In this document: positions 25,801-36,301 of the stretch, one piece after another
How positions within the stretch are numbered: the first letter of the stretch is position 1
Layout of the letters: each line of letters begins with the position of its first letter
Assembly (NCBI GenBank): GCA_034620365.1
Contig: JAQGEQ010000048.1
Coordinates: 1,116,001-1,180,000 of the forward strand
Origin: Pegea sp. RAD2-039
Taxonomy: Eukaryota; Chordata; Thaliacea; Salpida; Salpidae
DNA: 64,000 nucleotides
Direction of reading: 5' to 3'
Made by a program: the position numbers and the translations under genes
Notes under the pieces: generated by a model
The model's input: only the letters and a program-made list of their open reading frames with translations
The model's database searches: none
What the model was told of the DNA's origin: nothing

Positions 25801-28800
25801 CTATTTCCAGCTAGTTTCATCAATTTGTGACTGAAATTAAGGAGATTGAATTGATGAAGATTTTACAAATAAAAAATTTACCGGAAACGGAAAAGAGAAT
25901 TTTCCTGATAAGGAGTGTCAATACGTAAAGAAACCTTTCGACCTCCAAGCATAGATGCTGTTCCACTGATCTTCCAGCCAGACATCATCGAAGATTCAGT
26001 CATCAAACCAGATTTGCTAGCGTGTGCATCAACACTCATCGCTCCATTGATCACCACAGTCGCTCTGATATGCCGTCAGTGAGCTAGCTATCGAAATTCA
26101 TTCGAAACTGACCTTGGGTTGAATTGAGCGCTGATTGAAAACTCAGGGTTAGAGCTCAGTAAGTTTGAAAAGTCCATTTGTCCTCCAGCTTGGACGTCTA
26201 AGCTAACTGAACCATTCACTGCGATCGTTAAAGGCAACCCAGCCCCAGTGGCTACTGTAAATGCCCAGGTCGCTATCGGCATGTTCTTATGGTAGGTTAA
26301 ATCCTTTCCCTGTTTAAAAATAAGTTTCAAATAGAAAAATTAATCAACAAATGTAAACTACAGCAAGACTTACTCTTGCTATTGCATCAAAGAAACTAGA
26401 TATTTTGCTAGTTAAGTCTTCTGTCACTTGGCTGGGATGAGACTCGCTGTAACTAATCTCATTGCCAAGCATTCGGAAAAAGTAAGATAATCCCATAGAC
26501 TCTTCCTTGATTGTTTTTTGATACTAAAAGAGCAAATATTTAGTTTACAACTCGATGAGTATTGTAAAAATAAATCACTTTTTTAGAGATTGCTTTTCGT
26601 TTTGCGGGATTTGGAACTTTTGACTTCTTCGGAAGATCTGTTTCAACTTCTTCATCATCATCATCAATTAAATCATCAGCTCCAAATATCTTTCCTATTC
26701 CAGTGTCTTGAAGAAACTGTTTAGTTTGCATCAAATCCTGTAAGAGCTGTTCAACTCCTTCAACTCTTCCTCCGATCTGACCACAATCATTTAAATGAGT
26801 ATTTACTACAACTTGATTTAGAAGTTTACCTCAAACAGATTGACAGTTTTACCAAACACATTTGCAGTCAAGTCGGCCGCTGCACTGCGAGGTACAAAAG
26901 ATCTGGGTGACCATATTATACTCGCCTCTCCAGTGATACCAGAATCAAGTCTGTCTATGAGTTTATACGTTTTCTTTAGTATGAATAGTTTAAAAGGATA
27001 ATTATAAGTACCTGAGTAGTAAGAGGCTTCATAGTATCGTGAATACTTTCTTGGGTCAAGGTCATATACCTTAGCCAACTCTACTTCCACCAAATAAGGT
27101 TTTAAGTAACCTTTTAATGGATCCTTTGAAACGAGAACGCTTCTTAGATGAGTAGATATGAAGCTTGCGGCTGAAATCAGTTTTAAGTCAGTTAAGCTGC
27201 TTTTTTAATCGAAAATAATAAAATTGAACCGTACTTTGTTGGCTTGGCTCATCGTCTAACATTTTGACTACATTTGAGACAAAGCTACTGGTGGGACAGT
27301 TTATCATTTGCATGTAAGCTGCAATTCTGACTTCAGAGTCAACATCTCGATCAAAGACAATTCTTTCCAAAGATTTCTGCAAACCATTTAGATAGGAATC
27401 AAGCTTTGACTGAAAAATAGTTTTACTTACATCTGAGTTGCACGTCATTCGACGGAATGCATTCATCGCAGCAACTCGTACTTCTGCAGTATTTGCAGCT
27501 TCTAGGGCACATGTAGTTAATGTGTCTGCAACTTGCAATTGACCAGCGTTGCCGAGCGCTCTTAAAGCTAGCAAAACCTACAAAAATTTTTCCAGCTGTT
27601 ATTTTACAACAAAATTAAAGCGATAATTGAAACATCAAAAATTATCAGCAAAAGGATAACTTCTTTGATTTTATAGTCTTAATTTCAAAAGTAATTCATT
27701 AGAAAATATCTTATATAAATAGTTTAAAGAAACTGATGTTGATTATTAAAGCTCAAATTCAGATAAGTATTATATAAAAAAGATCACCTGATCTCTCTCT
27801 TCATCACTTGATGTTAAACAATTGGATATCAAGTTGCTTTCAAACATGTTCAAGGCCTTGCGAACAGCGTATTTACGAGTACAATCTTCATTTTGTGAGC
27901 AGTATCCATGTATCATACTTCCAACTACTAAACTTGCTTGCTCAGAAAAGCGTCGGGATTCCACGACAGTCTATTAGTAATTTATTTTTTAGATTTGTAA
28001 TCTTGTACTAAAAATTATTTCAAAATTGACATAAGGCTTTCAGAGATAACTCACAGTTATAGATTCAATCATTAATAAAGTTGGTTTTTTGATTAAGTTC
28101 ATGCTCATCAACCATTGCCTAGATGTATCATCATCAAACAGAGGTGAACCAGCAGCAATCAATGTTGCACCATATTCAACACATCCTTCACTTCCACACC
28201 ATTTCAACGCATCCATAAACATTGATCTGTTATTGAAGAAAATATTTATATCCATTCAAAGCGATGTTTAAGTATTTTACTTAAGACTATCTTCCCAAGC
28301 AGGACAAGCCCCTTCAAGGGAACTCTGAGCTTGTGAAATTGCAGAAGCATCAAGACGACGAAGCAAGAAAATCATTTTCACGTAATCTTGGCTCACCTAG
28401 TCAAACATTTTTGGTTTTTTAAATCTATTTTATAGTTTTAAGAAAAAGTGTCAACCTCTTCAAATGTTTCTTTGTCTAAAGTCATACAGATTTTAGTGTA
28501 AAGATTTTGGATTTCACTAATATCTCGATCGTTTGAAGTTGATTCTTCATCCTCAAATGATAAGTCTTTTGTTATTCCATCTTCTGGAATATCTGAAAAT
28601 ACAAAATAAAGTTAAAAAAAGAGAATAACTAAAATTGGAAAATAAAAAAATCAGCTTGTGATTTGATGTTCTGATAATTTTAAATCACAATTTATGAGAA
28701 ATATTATCAATAAAAGAAACTGTAAATATTTAAATTAAAACAGATATCAGGATAAAGTTCGTTTAGTTTCACGGAAAACGCTTTCAGTATTTACACATCA

Positions 28801-30698
28801 CAAATTAGTGATGTAGTTTTATCAACATTTGAATATCCTCATAACACCTATTAAGTTTTGGCATAATCGAGCAAATAGAAGCTGTACCAACCAGCTACAA
28901 GATTTCTGTTTGTTCTAGAAGATATAAAACGTAGTTGCTGATCTACAACTGTCCTTGCTCCTTCTTCTTCTGAGCTAAAAGGTCTCATCACATGCTCTTC
29001 ACGACATTGAGCTGAATTAATGATAAAGTTGCTGATAGTTTGAGAACATTTTTGTTTTTGCTCAACAATTGTTTGCTCCTGGTAAAGATAACACTGATAA
29101 CGTTGCTTACGTCGTCGGTTATTGTTTACTTACATTTCCAGAAATCAAAGTAGCAAAAAACGAAGTGAAAGGTTGTTTGAGGTTTTTACAAAGTCCTAAA
29201 TTCTTTTCTTTTGTTACAACTGTAGTCCTCTCAACCTGACTGACGTCATGAGAAATTAAAGGGCACTCTCCAAAGACATCGTTCTGAAAATATGAACGAT
29301 TAAAATTAAGAAAATTACTTCAAATCCTAATTTTCTACCTCCTTAGACACAGGTGGTATTTGTGAAGTTGAGACACTCATCATAGACAAAATGCCTCGTT
29401 TGATATTCAGCACCCAAGTAGGCTCGCTTGAGCTGGCACGGACCGAAGTGATGATCCCATTGCGTCGTCTGAAGAGCAACGGGTCACGCATTAAGTCACG
29501 CTCCCATTCATCTGTGTCAAAGTCTCCTTGATTTTCATTCAATAATCTTGCACTTTGAATCTGATAAATTTGTTCAAGTTAAAGAAGATCTTAGAATACG
29601 TTTTAATGAGATGATTACATTTAAAACGTTTGTGCAAGAGTTTAGGGAATCGACGCTAAAACGGATGTCAATCATCATCTGTGTTTGTTGGTGGTCATCT
29701 GGATCCGTGTGGAAATAGTTTTGGACAATTGTTTGGTAAGAGTAATCGTATGATAAGTGTCTATCATAGTAAAAATCGTCTGCACCTGTAAATAGTTTCT
29801 GGCTTGCAAATGTGTTTTTCTATAAAGTGAATATGTAACTTACCAGTACAAGTTACATCAAACTGACCACCTTCGGCTGAAGCTGTAATTCAAAGTAAAA
29901 ATTGTTATTGTGTTCCTAACAAGCTTGGATCAAAGTTCGCTTTTGTTTATTGACGACTAGTCGTAAGAAGAAGATTGCAGAGTTGAACTTTGTAACTAAA
30001 GGTACTTGTTTACCAAATAAAGTTTCATCTTTGCTAAGAATATTTATCGAGTTTCGTAAGTTTAAATTTATATCATCTAATTTTATAATCTATTAAACTA
30101 AAAATAAAACTTTTTATAATATCAAATTTTGTTTAACTAAATGTAAACAAAAAAGTTTATATGTATCTTTTAAAATTAAGGTTTATTCTAATTAGATTAA
30201 ATTATAGTTATAACGCTCAAAAAACTTTTTTATGGATGATAATAAATGAAAACCGAAGTAAAACAGCTACAAAACATTTTGTTGCATAAGTCCAACAAAT
30301 GATAAATTCCGAACCAGTTAAAATATTGTTAGAATTCTTAAGTAAAATAGATGCTTTGAACGCTTATTTCTATCTTTAAATCTAACTTCTTTTTAAAGAT
30401 AATTTTCTATAGAAAGCTTTTCAAATCTTTCAAAACTTGATATAAACGGAAAACGAAATACGCTATAAATCAACTAAATACATTATTAACATTAAACTTC
30501 TACTCACTTATTTTAGAAAATATGTTAAATCAAAATATGAATTAATAATCAAAACTATTTTATAGAAGATACAAACTGAATTCATATAAAAATGTTAAAA
30601 GTTTAACAGGTAGATAAAAGTATGAACGTACTTGAAACACTTCCATAAGGCAGCAGTGACAAAACAAGCAGACTTAACATCAGAGCTATAATCTTCAT
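13854..30698 (-). CDS. Giant large-lipid-transfer protein, apolipophorin/apoB type (about 32 exons, about 4,500-4,600 aa)
   Basis: A secreted lipoprotein backbone that would assemble and carry lipid in body fluid. Exon 1 (30698-30632) encodes a signal peptide, MKIIALMLSLLVLSLLPYGS. Exons at 29882 to about 26830 encode the vitellogenin N-terminal lipid-binding domain, with EPTWVLNIKRGILSMM, the helical-repeat segment DSEVRIAAYMQMI and SPRSFVPRSA. Exons to about 24742 give the next beta-sheet region. One exon, 24739-16438 (8,302 bases), encodes about 2,770 residues of repetitive amphipathic beta-strand sequence. A von Willebrand D-type domain follows (16140 to about 15605, FDNHYFDFASNC and GGLLGKFDNEP), then a cysteine-bearing linker and a terminal vWA-like module (SVDVVVLVEEGSC, MVGYGGPGPLNEPH), ending at CSYN and stop at 13854. 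The domain order fits apolipophorins and crustacean discoidal lipoprotein better than egg-yolk vitellogenin, since no polyserine phosvitin is seen. The size approaches human apoB. Small C-terminal exon borders are approximate; the family call is firm. Confidence 0.93.
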
Positions 30699-30792
30699 CC
30701 TTTAATTTATTCCCAGTTATTTCTTTTTTATACTTAATGTTGTTCTACAAGGTAAAATTAAAGTTAGTGAAGCTCTTCACGTTGGTTTTTGG

Positions 30793-30800
30793 TATTTATA
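30793..30800 (-). promoter_or_regulatory. Candidate TATA box of the lipoprotein gene
   Basis: On the minus strand the sequence reads TATAAATA, about 95-102 bases upstream of the chosen start codon. It stands in slightly less AT-rich flanks (CGCATATAAATACC). A TATA promoter suits a highly expressed tissue-specific secretory gene. The base composition makes chance matches common, so this is tentative. Confidence 0.4.
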
Positions 30801-32937
30801 TGCGATAAAACAAATAGTAGAGAAAGGCAGACCGCTATTAGATTAAGTTGAAAGGTCAACTTGTACCTAGACGTGAGCATAATATTTTTGTTTTGATTGT
30901 TTTTCATTTTTAAGTTGTGTAATTTCCACAACTCAAGGTAATAATCATTAAAGGTTTCGTTGATATGCAAATTTTTTTTATCAAAATGCTGTCATGTCAT
31001 GATATAAACTATTGAATCTAAATCAATTTCCAGTCTTTTCTAAAGAATTAAAAAAATATACTAAGTAAACAATATTAAAACAAAATACTTAAAGAAAAAA
31101 ATTTGTCTTGGTTTTGTAGATTCTATGGTTTTCTAACAAAGAATTTTCATTATATATGAAAACCGTTTATGGGATAAACCAGATTTAACTATTGATAAAA
31201 GGCAAAAACTAAAACTCAAACAACACTGTATAGTTGAACCAAGCTCATAGATTAGATTACCAATGATTAAAACTTGTTGATTATAAAAACTACTATCAGT
31301 AATTAGTTATTCTTAACTAATTATATATTTTCTCAAACAATACATCAATTTTATAAATTAAATTTTTAAGTTAATGTAGCATTCACCTTTTTGAAAACTA
31401 ATATGATAATGAAAAATTGTAAATGTTAAAAAAGATTTGTTTTTTCATTTCAATTTTAAATTCTTCATATAAACTATATCCAACTAGAACAAGTTGTTTA
31501 AATCAAAATAATTGAAAGTGTAACCATTAAACTGTGCGATCTTTTATTAGTATTTTGAAAATCAAATGACAATTGCATTTGCAGCAAATATGCAAGATAT
31601 GTAATAATTAGAATGTTTAGTATCAGCAATTAGCTAACTTTGTTGATAGTTTTCATATTGATTCCGAAAAAAGAAACTTAAAAAATATTGTTAAGAGCTT
31701 TTCTAAGAGCTTAACTTTGTTTAAGCCAAATATGTAAAGTTCTGTTGCCTTGTTTAATTTTACGATGGACTTTGTATTTAAAAATAAAGTATTCTAAATC
31801 AGAAATAATTGTTTCATTTGATGTTGAAATGTGTCATTAGGTAAATATGTAAAGTCCAAAGCTGCTAAAAGATTGGAAAAGTAAAAAATCTAAACATTCT
31901 TACATATTACAAGAAACAAGTTTTTAGTCAACTTTATTGAACAATACTTTCAGATTATGTTGTTAGTTTTGCAAGAATTTTATTGAAAACAATTTTTGTT
32001 AATAAAGTATATAAAACTTGTTGATAGTCTAATATATCATATTTCATCTAATGCAAATAAATAAGAATATAGAAAATCATACTATACTTTCCTATTAATT
32101 AAAAAATGTTTTAATACTTTTTAGCTTGGTAGTTTAAAACCAATAAAAAATTTGATGGGCGAAAGGTATAACTAAATCTGATCGCCAATTTTAGTTATTT
32201 ATTGTAAAGAAAAACTTATAAGTTGAAAAAATCAACAGTAGTCGTGTTCTATTAATATTTTCTTTAATTTTATATTCTTAATTAAGTATCTAAAGTTTTC
32301 GTGCTGACTCAACATTAAATTGAAAGATTTATTGCATGTCAGTTTATCTAGCAACCACAACAGGTTCTAGCTGGATTTTATTTAAGAAAATTGACAATGT
32401 TATCATAAAAATGGTTGTTAAATTTCTTATTATTTTAAAACGTAGGTAACGTTTTTCTTTTTAACAGGTAAACACATTTATTTCCAAATATTGATCTCGA
32501 AGAAGTATGGTATGTCAACAATTATGAAATGTTTTTATTTATGGGGATTGTTGTCAACCAAATTTTAAAAAATCCGGAACATTCACAAAGACTGTTGGAA
32601 CTTGTTGATAATATAATCTAAATTGCCTTTCTCATATAAAAGAATTAAAACAAATAGCCAAAAAAACTATTTACATTTTGCATAACATTGTTTATTTAAA
32701 CTTTGAAAAACAAATGACAAAAATATTTGTCAATCAAAATGTTTAAGTTGTGAAATACCAGGCAGACAAATTACACAACTCGTTTCTGGAAGTTTTTCAT
32801 ATTCATATTTTTTAATGACAACCTGATAAATATTTAATTTTTTCTACATTGCTAAAAGTATCAGAATTACTCAGCAAAAAAAAACTAAATAAACAGACAT
32901 TAAAAAAGTTGAAATTACTTTAACAGCACTTGCTTTT
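30801..32937. other. Intergenic upstream of the lipoprotein gene, no gene seen
   Basis: About 2.1 kb of strongly AT-rich DNA upstream of the lipoprotein promoter. There is a 68-codon minus-strand ORF across 30764-30970 but it overlaps the promoter and has no coding character. No repeat or RNA gene was recognised. Enhancers of the lipoprotein gene could lie here, which is an inference from position only. Confidence 0.4.
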
Positions 32938-33345
32938 TTTTACCTGCTTTGGCCTAGAACTGCCATGTATGTATGCCAGGGTAGAAGTTATGAAGATCCA
33001 TTTGTTGCCTATGTAACAGGATTCCCCTCTTAATGCCATCAAGTTATGCAGCGGAAGAGATGGACTGATGCAGCCACGCCCTTGCTGGAGTCGTAAGATC
33101 TGCTGGATCAACACTAAGTACAGTGATGAACTGACTACGAGGCTCAAGCTTCGGCTTGAAGTTAGGGGTTTTGAGTCTCTTAGAGGTTTTGTCATTAACT
33201 AGACTCACAGGGCACTTCTACTCAAGTTTTTTTTAAATTTTCGTTGCCTCAAATGTGTGTCCACCTGGGCTCAAACCCGGAACCTCTCGTTGATATTTCC
33301 CTGAAAGGCGGGTGTCGTAACTGCTACACCATATAAATAGACTAG
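32938..33345 (-). mobile_element. tRNA-derived SINE, nearly full-length copy
   Basis: On the minus strand the element starts near 33345 with a tRNA-like head: an A-box-like TGGTGTAGCAGTTACG, then a B-box-like GGTTCCGGGTTTGAGCC about 40 bases on. A body of about 300 bases follows, shared with the copies at 7075, 33715 and 35745 (AGAAGTTAT, CCATGTAACAGGATT-like, GTACAGTGATGAACTG, GTCATTAACTAGACTCA). The opposite end near 32940 reads TTACCTGCTTTGGCC. Internal A and B boxes are the RNA polymerase III promoter in such elements. The local GC content is clearly higher than in the flanks. Confidence 0.8.
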
Positions 33346-33714
33346 TTGCTAACCAAATAACAAATGAACAGATTTTTATCTTGATATGTAATCATCTGGG
33401 CCTAGTTAAAATGTTACCTTGAAGAAGTCAAGACCCAAGAATTGATTTTTGCTATGAGTAATTTGTCAAGCGCTTTGCCTTTCATTAATTGAACTTTTAT
33501 TACTTCGAAAAATAGTTTCTTTTATTTTCATTTATAAAAGTGTAGTTTGTTTAATGTTTTTGGGGAAAGCTATAAACAAAATAAGTTTAAAATAAAACAA
33601 CTTGTAGAAACGATAATTCCTAAAATAATTTCATAATAATATCATCTATCAATTGACCAGTTGTTATGAAAGTATCTCTTCATTAGAGATTTATTGTGTT
33701 AAAAATTACAAAAA

Positions 33715-34105
33715 AAAGAGTGACAAATGGCCATGCATATGTATATATGTGCCAGGGTAGAAGTTATGAATATTCAGTTGTTGCCCATGCAGCAGGATTC
33801 AACTCTTCACACCAGTCAGGCTATGCAGTGGAACAGACAAACTGGTGCAGCTGGCGTCGCAGGAACTGCCAGAACGACACTGAGTGCAGTGACGAACTGC
33901 CTACTGGAATCCAACACCGGCTTTAAACTCGGAGTTGTGCATCTCATAGAAGTGTTGTCACTTTACCAGACTCATAGAACCCTTCTACCCGGGACTTTTG
34001 TATGGACTTTTCCTCGTCACTAATAATTGTCCACCTGAATCGAACCCGGAACCCCATGCTTGGTAGGCAGGCATGGTAACCAACTCGCCACACAGATGGG
34101 CAAAG
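33715..34105 (-). mobile_element. tRNA-derived SINE, second copy
   Basis: This copy has the best-kept tRNA-like head, read on the minus strand from about 34105: TGTGTGGCGAGTTGGTTACC (A box) and GGGTTCGATTCAGG (B box), with CATGCC..GGCATG-like arms between them that resemble a tRNA anticodon stem region. The body is homologous to the 32938 copy and lies in the same orientation, about 370 bases away, so the two are separate insertions of one family and not a simple tandem unit. Open frames across it are a by-product of its higher GC. Confidence 0.8.
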
Positions 34106-34334
34106 TAGTTGACACTGAACAACATAGCTTTATATAAAATATGCAATAACACTTCCCTGTAATCACTTATGCAGCAAGATAATCTTCTGTTATGTCATAC
34201 ATGTCTATAAAAAATCCCTCTAACAATTAATTGGATGATACGCGACAAGGCCGCATATGCTTACAATTGCAATAAAATTATAATAAATGCCATAAAAAAG
34301 CATCAACCAGTTCCATTCATAGTGCTTATGAGAC

Positions 34335-34440
34335 AAAATGTTTGATAGTTTGTTAGATCGGTAAACCTTACCATCAGAAGCGGACTCTGAGTATACATTG
34401 GATTAACTTTGAAGAGTTCGACTCTCTTTGTAGTATAATC
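34335..34440 (+). repeat. Decayed tRNA-like sequence
   Basis: On the plus strand TTAGATCGGTAAACC resembles a polymerase III A box, and GAGTTCGACTCTC, about 50 bases later, resembles a B box with a short T-arm-like inverted repeat. I could not fold acceptor and anticodon stems into a working tRNA. It may be a tRNA pseudogene or the head of another SINE. It lies on the other strand from the neighbouring SINE copies. Confidence 0.35.
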
Positions 34441-35744
34441 ATCCTTGCTACTATGTACAAAGTTTTGGTCTTGGCTTGCAAAACCCTTCCAATAAACTAC
34501 GTCTTTAAGGTATCTTTCAAAGCAAGTTGAAGTTCTTTTTTTAATCCTTGATTAGAACCAATGGATACTCTGCCGTGCTCCTTAGCTCGTAAAGTAAAAT
34601 CTCTCTTTTTTATTCTTTTAATTTTTCTACTGTTGCTGATTCATCACTAACGATGATATAGCTTAACTTTTCATACAGCACAAATACTCCGAGGTTTGGA
34701 CAGTTCTCTCATTTATCTTCCTACCCGACTGATTTCTGAATGACCCCTTTCAGAAATTATACGCCGACTATAATGTCTTCCTTGTCTACACCTAAATCAT
34801 GTACTCGATTTGGCATGATGATTTCTCAAATCATGTCGCCTGGTACTACAACAGTTTACATGGAAACTACTTATCTCCACTGCTTTTGGTTTTTCGTAGT
34901 CTTCTTCACTCTTTAGATCCATAAAATGCTTTAATTAATTACTTCCTTTGCAGCAGCTATTAAACAGCTACCATCTAAGATTATGTTGCTCCTTAGGATT
35001 GATTCTGTTGCTCCAATAGGAATGATTAAGCGTCACTGTTTATTGAATGGGATCTTTAAATGTCACATAATATTAATCATGTCAGTGATCTTAATATTCT
35101 ATCTATTGAACCATCTATCAAATAAGTATATTCGGCCAGTTACCTTAATTATGTATTAATGTTGGAACAACAAACTTAAATAGCTTCAATCAAAATTGTT
35201 TACTATAACAATGCTTCTTGCATATAAAAGTTATTAAATTTCCAGTTAAACTTGCAAATTGAATGATAAATTTCTGAACATTGATCTTATACAAATATAA
35301 AATGACTCAATCATAAAACGATTTGTCTGTTTAGACGCCGCCAGAAACCTTTCACAAAAGTGAGTAAAAATTATATTTGTAAATTATGTACTGTTTCTAA
35401 AAGAAAATTTGATGCATTTTGTGAGGTGGGCTTCAAAATGAACGACTTCAGTAATTAGCTGTTTATATATTTGTAAGTAACTTGATCAATTCTTCATCAT
35501 TTTTAATTGCAAGTGGCATATGACAAGAGATAAATCGAATATTTTTAGCCATAGCAGTCATTTTCATCGAGCTTTTGAGTGTCACATTTTCTGTAACTGC
35601 TAACTAAACTATTCACTAGCCCTTAAATCTTCATAATACTTTCTAATTCTAAGCATTTGAAGCACCTAGACAACAAGGAATTTAATATCTGCCCGTCAAT
35701 ATCTGAAAGTGTATTTGAATTTATTGGATATAACTTTTACTTTT
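34441..35744. other. Intergenic with decayed, coding-like fragments of unknown origin
   Basis: The first 700 bases are less AT-rich than typical intergenic DNA here. On the minus strand broken frames give peptide-like pieces such as VVYWKGFASQDQNFV, DLKSEEDYEKPKAVEISS and IPIGATESILRSNIIL, separated by stops. I do not recognise the family. It may be a relic of a transposon or of a lost gene. From about 35200 the sequence returns to plain AT-rich DNA. Confidence 0.3.
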
Positions 35745-35930
35745 ATTTGTTGGCCTGCTTCGACCGAGAACGGCCATGCATGTTTTGTCAATAACCAAAC
35801 TCATAGTGCCCTTTTACCCGAATTTATTATGAGCTTAGTACATACGCGTGTACCTGAGCTCAAACTTAGAACCTCCCGTCTAGATGGGGGTTGCAGCAAC
35901 CGCTACACCACACAGATAGACATTAAAAAA
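35745..35930 (-). mobile_element. tRNA-derived SINE, internally deleted copy
   Basis: Both ends of the family are present: the tail side GGCCTGCTTCGACCGAGAACGG at the left (compare the 32938 copy) and, on the minus strand from about 35930, a head with GTGTGGTGTAGCGGTTGC and GGTTCTAAGTTTGAGCTC. About 200 bases of the body are missing between the left end and GTCAATAACCAAACTCA. It has the same orientation as the two copies at 33-34 kb. Confidence 0.7.
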
Positions 35931-36278
35931 AACTAAAACACTAAGTAATATTACAATAGCTATTTAAGCGATAGCCTCACTAAACAACATTTCAAAAGAT
36001 GACCTTCACCTTTTATGAAACTTTTTTGGCATTTTGAAAGTAAATACTTTTAAAGAAAGTTTAAGAAATGATAATTCAATGATTTTATTGAAAAATTTTT
36101 ATAAAAAATAGAAAAATCAAGCATATGAGATTCAACTATTTATTCAAATAGATCATAAGTAGGCAGTATACAAATAGTATACATTTACATCGTTAACTTA
36201 TCACATTAGTAAATTAACCATTTTTATTTATTACTTTTTTGTAAATTATTAATAATTGGTTTTCATGGTTAAAAGTAA

Positions 36279-36298
36279 GTCTAGTGCTAACACTAGAC
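36279..36298 (-). other. Perfect 8-bp hairpin just after the UNC93-like stop codon
   Basis: GTCTAGTG and CACTAGAC form a perfect 8-base stem around the loop CTAA, beginning four bases after the stop codon of the UNC93-like gene on the minus strand. It would be the first element of that gene's 3' UTR. No known regulatory element is recognised. Confidence 0.4.
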
Positions 36299-36301
36299 GT
36301 T

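Noticed and set aside
26970-27020. A 38-base GT..AG segment inside the exon at 27170-26830
   Set aside because: Removing it shifts the frame into a stop; reading through keeps the family similarity.
27405-27435. A 21-base GT..AG 'intron' in the lipoprotein exon at 27577-27235
   Set aside because: It is too short to splice, is a multiple of three without stops, and reads in frame, so it is kept as coding.
33696-34023. Two overlapping plus-strand ORFs of 76 and 98 codons
   Set aside because: They lie on the antisense side of a SINE copy and arise from its higher GC; no protein similarity.
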